Below are positions 1 through 6,558 of a stretch of 64,000 nt of DNA, in pieces. How positions within the stretch are numbered: the stretch's first letter is position 1; every line of letters begins with the position of its first letter. The DNA comes from Hahella sp. CCB-MM4 (GTDB lineage Bacteria > Pseudomonadota > Gammaproteobacteria > Pseudomonadales > Oleiphilaceae), in the NCBI RefSeq assembly GCF_002260525.1, contig NZ_MRYI01000012.1:1-64000 (forward strand), in the 5' to 3' direction. The notes under the pieces were generated by a model. It saw nothing but the letters and a program-made list of their open reading frames with translations. It was not told where the DNA came from and did no database searches. The translations under genes were made by a program, and so were the position numbers.

Positions 1-2
1 AA

Positions 3-122
3 GCGCGAGCAGATATTTTTGATTACATCGAGCGGTTCCATAATCCTAGGATGCGGCGTAGAGTTGCCCTTCAGGATCGGAAGTTATCAGCCGTTTTAAA
101 ACCGTCCGTGGAAACGGGGTAG
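3..122 (+). pseudogene. IS3-family transposase OrfB, C-terminal end (cut by window edge)
   Basis: The first bases read open in frame 3 for 39 codons to a TAG stop. The peptide begins ARADIFDYIERFHNPRMRRR and ends PSVETG. The 'IFDYIE.FHNP.R' string is the usual C-terminal tail of the DDE transposase (OrfB) of IS3-family elements, just after the last catalytic glutamate. Only the tail is in the window, so whether the element is intact to the left cannot be judged. No clear terminal inverted repeat is recognisable after the stop. The next open frame starts six bases later, so the right end of the element may run into it. Confidence 0.75.
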
Positions 123-128
123 AACCCA

Positions 129-839
129 GTGAGCCTTGCTATCGACAAGTTAAAATCAACTGTAGCTGATTCGAAGGCACATCTTTTAGATGAGCCGATA
201 TACGATGACCATCTAGATACGTTTTATTTTTGCGAGACTATAAAAGCCCCTGAGTATATGGATATACCTATCGAGTCAATTGTCGCGTTGAATAGGACCG
301 TGGCGTTTGATGGCGCAACTTGGCGTGAAAACCTTATGGAGATCGAGGGAAAGTCAAAAAACGGGGAGCCATGGACGGATGATATTTTCAGATACTTTGA
401 GTGTGAGATAAGGGATCAAGAATTTGGGCAACCAGGGAGCACACGCAACTTAAGAGTTGTAATACGGGGAGGTGCGGTCGAGATCGAAAATGGAGTTCAT
501 AGAGCCATCGCCGCTGTATGTTGGCTAGCGGCTAAAGAAAAGCCTTTTCTTAAATCTGTAAGAGTGTCTTATCAGTCAAAATTGCGAAGTGATTATGCCG
601 CAATATTTAGAGAAGCCTACGCTAATGGTTCTGTTGTAAATGTACCGAAGACACCTTGTGATTATTTACCCTGTATTGCAATAGAACGTGATAACAGCTT
701 TAGCATTTATACGAACACCGATAATGGTATTTCTATATCTTTCACAAAAAACCGTTCAGATGTTAGTAGCGTGGAATGGAAGACGGTGCCACCTCGAATG
801 TTGAAAAATCTGCTCGATATGCGCTTCGATGTAATTTAA
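129..839 (+). CDS. Hypothetical protein, weak ParB-like motif
   Basis: This is a 236-aa unknown protein with a GTG start. The start is uncertain: no good ribosome site precedes it, and it lies where the right end of the upstream insertion sequence should be, so the gene may be 5'-truncated or start further in (ATG at residue 44). The protein is soluble-looking with no signal peptide or membrane segment. A stretch around residues 118-126 (ENGVHRAIA) vaguely recalls the 'dG.HR..A' motif of ParB/sulfiredoxin-like folds, but this is only a resemblance. Base composition is AT-richer than the core genes downstream, which fits acquired DNA. I do not recognise the family. Confidence 0.5.
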   Translation: MSLAIDKLKSTVADSKAHLLDEPIYDDHLDTFYFCETIKAPEYMDIPIESIVALNRTVAFDGATWRENLMEIEGKSKNGEPWTDDIFRYFECEIRDQEFGQPGSTRNLRVVIRGGAVEIENGVHRAIAAVCWLAAKEKPFLKSVRVSYQSKLRSDYAAIFREAYANGSVVNVPKTPCDYLPCIAIERDNSFSIYTNTDNGISISFTKNRSDVSSVEWKTVPPRMLKNLLDMRFDVI

Positions 840-952
840 AAAAATGCAGGGATCTGGGCGTGGGACTTGGTACAAGGGTCGCGCTCTATCTTACTTTGGA
901 GGCCGAAAATATTTGTAGATATGGTCTAAATCGGCCTGAGGAGCGAGGGTAG

Positions 953-1165
953 ATCAAGTCCCACAAGTCCCTTCTTTGTAATCTACCATGTCGACGCGAT
1001 AGCCCCCATAATGCTTGGAGGCATCCAAAGCACTTTGAATTGGCTATATGGTATCGTGATATATTTCTTTGCGGATTATCGCTTGGAAGGCCTACCTGGC
1101 TTAATCGACTGTCTGGATTTTCCCACGATGAGAAAGGCGATTATTGCTACAGGAAGCTGTCATGA
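953..1165 (+). pseudogene. 3' remnant of an unknown gene (copy A)
   Basis: An open frame of 70 codons has no start codon and begins right after an in-frame TAG. The part after the 41-bp repeat (1011 on) reads like real protein: HPKHFELAIWYRDIFLCGLS and, near the end, EKGDYCYRKLS. It stops in an ATGA overlap with the next small gene. The layout suggests the 3' end of a gene once translationally coupled to its partner, with its 5' part replaced or lost at the repeat. Copy B (1495-1590) has the same layout, and both end with KGDY ten residues from the C-terminus. Function unknown. A lost toxin domain is one possible reading. Confidence 0.4.
970..1010. repeat. 41-bp direct repeat, copy A
   Basis: The block from CCTTCTTTGTAATCTACC to GATAGCCCCCATA recurs at 1439-1479 with one mismatch (T/C). 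Weaker similarity extends about 35 bp to the left of both copies. Each copy lies just upstream of a start-less remnant that runs into a small gene. Confidence 0.85.
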
Positions 1166-1422
1166 GTGAAAAACGTCCAAAGCCAGGTACAAAAGAGTTC
1201 GAGGAGTGGGTGCGCAAAGAGACTCAGGCTGTCGTTGACGATTTGTTTAAAAATGGTCCTGTTGACTTCGATGAGAGTGGGGTTATTTTCGGTAGTGAGA
1301 AATCATTAAACTCCACGGATGCTGAAGCTTTCCCAGAAGAAATAGAAGAATATCGTCCTGAGGAGCGAAAGCTTCGCCTAGTATCTCGTCGAGGAAACGG
1401 GGTAGACCCCGAGGAGGAATAG
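1162..1422 (+). CDS. Small hypothetical protein (86 aa), possible immunity partner
   Basis: I place the start at the ATG overlapping the upstream remnant's stop (ATGA), with AGGAAG nine bases upstream. A longer in-frame start at 1144 lacks a ribosome site. The protein is very acidic and hydrophilic, starts MSEKRPKPGTKEFEEWV and ends VSRRGNGVDPEEE. It has no signal, membrane segment or known motif. Translational coupling to a truncated upstream frame and the repeat boundaries suggest the surviving second gene of a two-gene unit, as seen for immunity genes in toxin arrays, but no family supports that. Its last codons contain an 18-bp block (1393-1410) almost identical to the end of the transposase gene at 110-127. 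Confidence 0.45.
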   Translation: MSEKRPKPGTKEFEEWVRKETQAVVDDLFKNGPVDFDESGVIFGSEKSLNSTDAEAFPEEIEEYRPEERKLRLVSRRGNGVDPEEE

Positions 1423-1438
1423 ATTAAGAGTCCAAGCC

Positions 1439-1479
1439 CCTTCTTTGTAATCCACCATGTCGACGCGATAGCCCCCATA
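1439..1479. repeat. 41-bp direct repeat, copy B
   Basis: This is the second copy of the block at 970-1010, with one mismatch over 41 bp, 469 bp downstream in the same orientation. It begins 16 bases after the stop of the 86-aa gene. The sequences after the two copies diverge completely, which marks the repeat as a boundary. Confidence 0.85.
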
Positions 1480-1494
1480 GCCCGACTGGAATAA

Positions 1495-1590
1495 CCGCAG
1501 GGTGTTAACGATACGGTAAAAGCCTTCTACGAAAAATATGGTTATAGGTATGTATCCAAGGGTGACTACCTGACTAGGGATATATTGTGA
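1495..1590 (+). pseudogene. 3' remnant of an unknown gene (copy B)
   Basis: A start-less open frame of 31 codons follows an in-frame TAA and contains VKAFYEKYGYRYVSKGDYL before TGA. The stop overlaps the ATG of the next small gene (TGATG). 'AFYEKYGY' resembles the last strand of GNAT acetyltransferases, but the piece is too short to assign. Its position after the repeat and its coupling to a small downstream gene match copy A. Confidence 0.35.
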
Positions 1591-1787
1591 TGAGTGGCAA
1601 CATTAAACGGTTGGCGGAAGCCAAGCAGAAAAAAGGCTGGACGCAGGAAGAAATTGAAGAGTTTGCCAAGCGCAGAAGCCGCGAACTCAAGAAAGTTTCT
1701 GAAAGTGTCGGCGAACCTGATTACCTTGCTTCAGGGACGCAGAAGGCTATAGATAATATTTGTCAGGATGACGGAAAAGACGACTAA
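1590..1787 (+). CDS. Small hypothetical helical protein (65 aa)
   Basis: The start is the ATG that overlaps the preceding remnant's stop; the in-frame GTG just before it is an alternative. The protein starts MSGNIKRLAEAKQKKGWTQ, is highly charged and predicted mostly helical, with no signal peptide or cysteine pairs. The 'KGWTQEEIEEFAKRR' stretch looks like a short coiled or antitoxin-like helix, but no family is recognised. Its last 20 bases overlap the next gene in another frame, so the two are probably translated together. Confidence 0.45.
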   Translation: MSGNIKRLAEAKQKKGWTQEEIEEFAKRRSRELKKVSESVGEPDYLASGTQKAIDNICQDDGKDD

Positions 1788-2070
1788 ACCAATGAGCGAA
1801 ATAAATTTGCCCGTTAAATGGCAAGAAAGTTTGGAATTGCCCTATGAAGGGCTGTATTTCGTTGCAGTTCGTTATTCTAGTGGCTTCGGAACCTATGATT
1901 TTGCCGTCTGGAATGGTGAAGAATGGGAACTTGAGCTTCCCGGTGAAGTCGTGGGGTGGGTGGATATAAGTGAGGTGCTATCTCTGATAAAGGCTGACTG
2001 GCCTCAGGGAGACAAGCATGTTAGTGAAGAGTTTATGAAATTGTATGAGGCTCGGAAGCGGGATAAGTAG
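1768..2070 (+). CDS. Hypothetical protein, DUF551-like layout
   Basis: A 100-aa protein starts at an ATG inside the end of the previous gene; an ATG at 1792 is an alternative start. The order 'LYFVAVRYSSGFGTYDFAVW', then 'GEEWEL', then 'VVGWVDISEVLSLI' resembles small phage/plasmid proteins of the DUF551 type, in which a variable strand is followed by a W..l.e motif. This is a pattern resemblance only. It is followed by a clear intrinsic terminator, so it closes the small plus-strand cluster. Function unknown. Confidence 0.5.
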   Translation: MTEKTTKPMSEINLPVKWQESLELPYEGLYFVAVRYSSGFGTYDFAVWNGEEWELELPGEVVGWVDISEVLSLIKADWPQGDKHVSEEFMKLYEARKRDK

Positions 2071-2147
2071 TTTCATCATTGTTTGCTGGTGAGCTGTCGA
2101 ATCAAAGGTGCTAGATATAGACAGGCAACCGCCTGAACTTGAAGGGC

Positions 2148-2184
2148 AGAGGGACATTGGATTGCACCTTCCGTCCCTCTTTTT
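2148..2184 (+). terminator. Intrinsic terminator of the accessory gene cluster
   Basis: AGAGGGAC pairs with GTCCCTCT across a 17-base loop and is followed by a T run. It lies 78 bases after the stop of the 100-aa gene and faces the minus-strand effector-like genes. Confidence 0.7.
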
Positions 2185-2201
2185 GTTCATGCTGTGGTGG
2201 G

Positions 2202-2993
2202 TCACCCGGCCTGATTAACTTCGGCCATCACTTCGTCATAACGCTGTTGAGCGTCGGGGGCTAACTTGACGTGAACGTGAGACATGAACTCTTGGACAAA
2301 CTTTTCAACCGCACCGTCTAGATCGTGGTCAGGCTCGTAGTATTCACGGTTCAGGGCGCTGGGGTTGAAATGGAAATTAACCTCGTGGTCGTCCGAGATG
2401 GGACTATTCCATATTCGCTCTTTTGGTCCATCTGGTCTGTCTGCAACGTAGCTGAACCATCTAGTGCCATTGATATCTATTTGTCTAATATCATCAAGAG
2501 AGCGCGGATATCGCCAGAAATGTAGCTCTGGTATGACGGGTGTATCTTTATACTCCCTGTTTTCCCATTTGGTCTTGTTGGCTCCACCCCAGCAAATATC
2601 AGAATACTCCAGTAGCCAATTTGCCATATCTGAAGGTCTGAGTAGAGAGTCGATTTTACGATAATGGGGATGGCGTCTGGTCAGGTGGATATCTAGTATC
2701 ACGTAGCCAATCGCTTTTTCTGCGAAAGGCCTGTCCCAAAACTTCCAGCCCGTGTACAACAGGTGAGCGGACATGCCAATGTTTTCAACTCTCGCCCAAG
2801 GCTCATAGATATCATCTTGATAAATATTCAGAGCCGGGGGTAATGTCGTAGAATCATCTCCTACCAATTCATGAGGCGGGCATCGAAACGCTAGCTCCGT
2901 TCCCGACAGATCAAACGCCATCACGGGAGCTTTAGCAACATCCGGGCCTATCGGGTTCATCTTGGATGCTTTAAGACGGCGTAAAAGCTGCAT
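2202..2993 (-). CDS. Putative immunity protein of a type VI effector pair (unknown family)
   Basis: A 263-aa soluble protein with no signal peptide. Its ATG overlaps the stop of the preceding 469-aa gene (TAATG), and a strong GGAGGAGG lies just upstream, so the two are co-translated. The protein is rich in aromatic residues (for example WLLEYSDICWGGANKTKW). I recognise no family. The role is inferred only from position: hcp, then a large unknown gene, then this gene, as in Hcp-linked effector-immunity operons. It could equally be a second effector subunit or an adaptor. A cytoplasmic immunity protein would normally be addressed to a cytoplasmic or inner-membrane toxin. Confidence 0.45.
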   Translation of the reverse strand: MQLLRRLKASKMNPIGPDVAKAPVMAFDLSGTELAFRCPPHELVGDDSTTLPPALNIYQDDIYEPWARVENIGMSAHLLYTGWKFWDRPFAEKAIGYVILDIHLTRRHPHYRKIDSLLRPSDMANWLLEYSDICWGGANKTKWENREYKDTPVIPELHFWRYPRSLDDIRQIDINGTRWFSYVADRPDGPKERIWNSPISDDHEVNFHFNPSALNREYYEPDHDLDGAVEKFVQEFMSHVHVKLAPDAQQRYDEVMAEVNQAG

Positions 2994-4402
2994 TAAAATT
3001 GCCTCCTCCAGACACTCCCCAGCTCTCGAACCAGTGCAACGAAAGACTTAACGACGCCGCCGTGTTGCATCCTGGCACGAGCGTTAAATTCTGTGGGGCT
3101 CATGGTCGGGCTAAAGTGTGGGTTCAAGGACATGCTGGTTGTGTTCATTGCTAACAGGTTCCGATAGGTTTCTGCATTGAAGACCAGAGAAGTGCAAGCT
3201 CTCCGCAATCCTTCTGCACCACCAAGGCCAACCGCAATGGCCACACCTGGCTCCATTCCGGCAGCAATCGCCAGTCCGATAGCACCAAGACCGCTACCAG
3301 CTTGATACACCGGCTTTATCAGACTGTTCAACGCTTTGGCATCTGTCCAAGCTTGACCTTTCAGCATCTCGGCAGTCAACGCATGGTCCCCGCCTTTTGC
3401 CGCTAATCGCTGTCCCATTTGGTATTGCTGCCAGGCTCTGACCGTGACACTGCGCCAGTCATCCTTATGGAACTTCATGACGTCTTTGGCTAACGACATT
3501 TGGCGGTTTTCCACTTCGGTAAACAATTCATTCATCACTGGGGAAGGTGCTGCGAAAAACAGCGTGTGTTTATCCAGACTAAACCGAGGCGGCAACTTCT
3601 TCAAGGCGTTCAGTAACAAGGTTGCCCCATCGCCGTGGATGGTCCAGTGAACCTCCTTTTGTTGAAGCTGGGCGTTGTACAGTCCTTTTGCCAGTATGGC
3701 TGCGGTATGATCACCAGAGACCGCTTTCTGTTCCGGGGTGCGCCACTCCGAACCACGTTGATATAACGGTGGAGGGTTGTAGGTCAGGGTGTAGCCTTCG
3801 CTTTGAAGGTGTGCGGAGTCATCTTTGTAAGCGGCCGCAATCATGCCAGGCATGGTCTTTTGGGCGGCATGTCTAATGTCTTCGGCTAGCCCATTAATAG
3901 CAGCATTAAGAGTGGTTATTGTGTTTACAGGATCTTCATCTAGTCTCCAACCTCTACCCTCTGGTTTTATTTGATAGAATCCCGGTTTGTGTCCGCTGGC
4001 GTGTTCCGCCACGTCCATATCTGTGATGTACACTCCCGGATTTAAACCTTTCAGGTTGTTGTCTTGTAGGACGATATAGGTAATCCGCAAGTTCTCTACC
4101 AACACGAAATGCTCAAAAGCGTTCTGAGCATTGCTGTACGCTTGAAACCCTAATGCCGAGGAAGGAAGCTGGGACAATCCCCGCATCACCCGTTGAGCCG
4201 TTTGAGGGCCTTGTAGGTTCACAAGACTGGCGAACCACTCCGCCAGGACGGCAGGAATGTATATCCGGTGGCCGATACCGCTTTCGGGGCCGTCGGAATA
4301 TAGAACAAAGCCTGAAGAGGCTAAGCCGACCATACGTTTGAAGCCGTGGTTATTAAGGCTGGTCTGACTGACGGGGGCTTTGATATTGGCAGGTGCATTC
4401 AT
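2993..4402 (-). CDS. Putative Hcp-associated type VI secretion effector (unknown family)
   Basis: A 469-aa protein begins 53 bases after hcp ends. It has no N-terminal signal peptide and no PAAR, VgrG or Rhs features. The N-terminal 150 residues look like a mixed alpha/beta domain. At about residues 366-397 there is a glycine/alanine-rich hydrophobic stretch (GSGLGAIGLAIAAGMEP, then VAIAVGLGG) that could insert in a membrane. No catalytic motif of known amidase, lipase or nuclease effectors is visible. The hcp-effector-immunity order and tight coupling to the 263-aa gene support an effector role by inference. A membrane-active toxin is one possibility. An unrelated Hcp-linked protein cannot be excluded. 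Confidence 0.45.
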   Translation of the reverse strand: MNAPANIKAPVSQTSLNNHGFKRMVGLASSGFVLYSDGPESGIGHRIYIPAVLAEWFASLVNLQGPQTAQRVMRGLSQLPSSALGFQAYSNAQNAFEHFVLVENLRITYIVLQDNNLKGLNPGVYITDMDVAEHASGHKPGFYQIKPEGRGWRLDEDPVNTITTLNAAINGLAEDIRHAAQKTMPGMIAAAYKDDSAHLQSEGYTLTYNPPPLYQRGSEWRTPEQKAVSGDHTAAILAKGLYNAQLQQKEVHWTIHGDGATLLLNALKKLPPRFSLDKHTLFFAAPSPVMNELFTEVENRQMSLAKDVMKFHKDDWRSVTVRAWQQYQMGQRLAAKGGDHALTAEMLKGQAWTDAKALNSLIKPVYQAGSGLGAIGLAIAAGMEPGVAIAVGLGGAEGLRRACTSLVFNAETYRNLLAMNTTSMSLNPHFSPTMSPTEFNARARMQHGGVVKSFVALVRELGSVWRRQF

Positions 4403-4455
4403 CGTGCTGACGATCTCCTTTCTATTAACCTAACCGCTGATGGTCCTTCGAGATA

Positions 4456-4944
4456 TTAAAGTTTCTTGCCTGCTTCCAGGTCGTAGCCGACACGCTCAGG
4501 AGAAGCGCCCTTGTTGGCTCTATCGGCGGCGGTGTAGCTCATGGTGACTTTAGAGTAACTCAGAGAAAGCATTTCGGAAGGGGCAGACTCTGCACCAGCG
4601 CTCACTTTGTAATCACTGATAATGACGTCTTCCAGTTCATAGCTGACATACTTCTCGATCTTATCGGCGTGGGTGCGGACCACATCGATAACGACCTTTA
4701 CGCCAGCGTCACCCGTCAGAGACTCTTTGAACAAACCGGAAGATGCAGTATCCATCAGTTTACTGATCGACACGGCGGTCAGGCTTGGGCGGGTGGCTTC
4801 CCGGTTGGACATATGGCCTGCTTCCATTGTGATATGGCGGCTGACACCAAAGCTGAAGCTATCAAGGCGAATCCAGTCCTTGTAACCTTCTGCGGTCACA
4901 TTGCCTTTAACGGTGAGATGATTGAAATTGAGATAAATAGCCAC
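4456..4944 (-). CDS. hcp: Type VI secretion system tube protein Hcp
   Basis: Hcp forms the stacked hexameric inner tube of the type VI secretion machine and also carries small effectors in its lumen. I choose the GTG at 4944 because AAGGAG lies seven bases upstream and it gives the usual start MAIYLNFNHLTVKGNV and the usual length (162 aa). A longer in-frame opening upstream lacks family similarity. Family-typical features are 'GYKDWIRLDSFSFGV' near the N-terminus, 'SISKLMDTAS' in the middle and 'SYSKVTMSYTA' near the end. No baseplate, sheath or membrane-complex gene is in the window, so this is an orphan hcp that would use a system encoded elsewhere. It heads the minus-strand cluster with the two downstream unknown genes. 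Confidence 0.88.
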   Translation of the reverse strand: MAIYLNFNHLTVKGNVTAEGYKDWIRLDSFSFGVSRHITMEAGHMSNREATRPSLTAVSISKLMDTASSGLFKESLTGDAGVKVVIDVVRTHADKIEKYVSYELEDVIISDYKVSAGAESAPSEMLSLSYSKVTMSYTAADRANKGASPERVGYDLEAGKKL

Positions 4945-5080
4945 TAACGGACTCCTTGTGGTCATGGCATTGATGGGGAAAGGTAAGATGATCGGCAGCC
5001 TCTCCGACTGCACTGATCGTATTCGGGCTATTATGGTAACAAATGGTCACCACTTGTATATCGGCTTTAAGGTCTACCAA

Positions 5081-5098
5081 ACTAAACTTTTGTTTAGT
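5081..5098. repeat. Perfect inverted repeat upstream of hcp
   Basis: ACTAAACTTTTGTTTAGT is a 7-bp perfect inverted repeat around TTTT, about 140 bp upstream of the hcp start. It could be an operator for the hcp cluster. No known regulator motif is matched. Confidence 0.4.
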
Positions 5099-5265
5099 GG
5101 AGGCTAAGTACGAATAGAGAGTTCAGATACTCATGGTTGCAGCTTCCAATGTTGTATTGAGGGAGGGGATAAAGAATAGGGCTGGTTATAGTGATCGAGA
5201 GATTTAGTCATTGTCTGCTTGGCGGGAATGTACTTGGTGCTAACTCAGACTTGATATTGCCTGCT

Positions 5266-5346
5266 GGCGGGAATTGCTCGGCTCGTCCTGAGCCTCGGCC
5301 TTCGGCCCGTCCATTCGGACGTCCAAAAATGTTCCATACATTTTTG
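5266..5346. repeat. Cluster of short palindromes between hcp and ssrA
   Basis: Three hairpins lie in a row: GGCC TTC GGCC near 5297, GTCC ATTC GGAC at 5310-5321, and CAAAAATG TTCCATA CATTTTTG at 5324-5346. The composition and density look like a repetitive extragenic palindrome or the end of a mobile element. The interval 4945-5390 holds no credible gene. Confidence 0.45.
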
Positions 5347-5390
5347 TGAACCGGCATATAAGAACAATACCCTCTGTCGTTCGACCAATA

Positions 5391-5421
5391 AAAAACCCCA
5401 GCGCTTTCACGCTGGGGTTTT
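5391..5421 (-). terminator. Intrinsic terminator of ssrA
   Basis: On the minus strand CCCCAGCG pairs with CGCTGGGG across TGAAAG and is followed by a T run, five bases beyond the 3' CCA of tmRNA. Confidence 0.85.
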
Positions 5422-5425
5422 GTAT

Positions 5426-5779
5426 TGGTGGAGACGGCGGGAATTGAACCCGCGTCCGCCAGTCCGCTGCCATTGGCTCTACATGCTTAGGACCCTCTAT
5501 TTAATTAACCTGATACGACCCGGAGGGCAGGGTGTAACAGGCGATCTCCTGAGTTTTCGCGAGTGCCGCTGGAGCAGCGGCGCTAGCTAGCTTGTTCTGG
5601 ATGACACTCATAAAAACCGCGATACAAGCATCTTGGCATGAGTGCTAGCAGCATTAAGCTGCTAGAGCGTAGTTTTCGTCGTTTGCGACTATTTTTTACA
5701 GTAATTGGAGTACGAGTGTTACTGTCCACTCGACATGCACCTCAGGGTTTGTAACCGGCGTCGAAACCAAGTCGTCCCC
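5426..5779 (-). ncRNA. ssrA: Transfer-messenger RNA (tmRNA)
   Basis: tmRNA rescues stalled ribosomes together with SmpB. The 5' end starts GGGGACGACTTGGTTTCGAC and the 3' end GGCGGGTTCAATTCCCGCC...CCA forms the tRNA-like T arm and acceptor. The internal reading frame (5654-5686) encodes the degradation tag ANDENYALAA followed by TAA; the resume codon is GCA. Length is about 354 nt, normal for one-piece tmRNA. smpB lies 121 bp upstream on the same strand. The 3' end of this gene is a frequent integration site for genomic islands, and the accessory region lies on that side. Confidence 0.95.
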
Positions 5780-5900
5780 AGAAAGTGTTTCTACAACTTA
5801 TCAGTAGATGTTGCAGATATGGTGGCGATCATACCTGAATTCAAGTGTGGTTCGCCACTTTAGATTGTTAATTAACAGATATCCGTTAGTTAACAGAGGG

Positions 5901-6380
5901 TTATTGCTTAACGTGGTCACGGATGACGCGCTGTTTCTGACGGTTCCAGTCGCGCTCTTTTTCCGTCTCGCGCTTGTCGTGTTCTTTCTTACCGACCACC
6001 AGGGCGATCTCGCATTTCACCTTGTTCCCTTTCCAGTAGAGTGCCAGGGGAACGCAGGTGTGACCGGTCTGGTTAACTTTGCCGATCAGCTTGTCCAACT
6101 CTCTTTTGTTGAGCAGCAGCTTACGGGTTCGGGTAGGGTCGGCAACCACGTGGGTGGATGCTTCTTTCAGGGGAGTGATATGGGCTCCCAACAGCCAAGC
6201 CTCGCCATCCTTTAGCAAAATATAGGAATCCACGAGCTGGCACTTGCCGGCGCGAAGGCTTTTGACCTCCCATCCGGTCAGGACCATGCCTGCTTCAAAC
6301 TTCTCTTCAATGTGATAGTCGAAGCGGGCCTTCTTGTTCAGGGCAATAGTGCCCGGAGATTGTTTTTTGGCTTTGCTCAT
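5901..6380 (-). CDS. smpB: SsrA-binding protein SmpB
   Basis: SmpB binds tmRNA and places it in the A site of stalled ribosomes. The ATG at 6380 gives 159 aa starting [20 protein letters not shown], matching the family length; an upstream TTG is less likely. Family features are '[21 protein letters not shown]' spread over residues 25-45, '[15 protein letters not shown]' and the basic C-terminal tail '[17 protein letters not shown]', which becomes helical on the ribosome. ssrA follows on the same strand, so both partners of trans-translation sit together, as in many gammaproteobacteria. Confidence 0.95.
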   Translation of the reverse strand: MSKAKKQSPGTIALNKKARFDYHIEEKFEAGMVLTGWEVKSLRAGKCQLVDSYILLKDGEAWLLGAHITPLKEASTHVVADPTRTRKLLLNKRELDKLIGKVNQTGHTCVPLALYWKGNKVKCEIALVVGKKEHDKRETEKERDWNRQKQRVIRDHVKQ

Positions 6381-6558
6381 AATTCCGGCTGACAATTTAA
6401 AACGGCGTATTGTAATGAAACTCGGCGGGATTGGCTAACAATTGCCAATGCACTGACTTCCGGGCAGTTTATCCGTTACAATTCAGCGTTTGGATCGGCC
6501 GCAAATAAAAACCTAAAAAGGCAGGCTGTGTAGTTAATCTGAAGAGCGTTGTGATCTA

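Noticed and set aside
842-952. Short frames between the 236-aa gene and repeat copy A, for example ATG at 844 (MQGSGRGTWYKG)
   Set aside because: Too short, no supporting motif, and different frames look equally good, so no gene is called.
970-1479. CRISPR array or integron cassette array
   Set aside because: Only two repeat copies 469 bp apart, with genes between; no attC-type core sites and no regular spacers.
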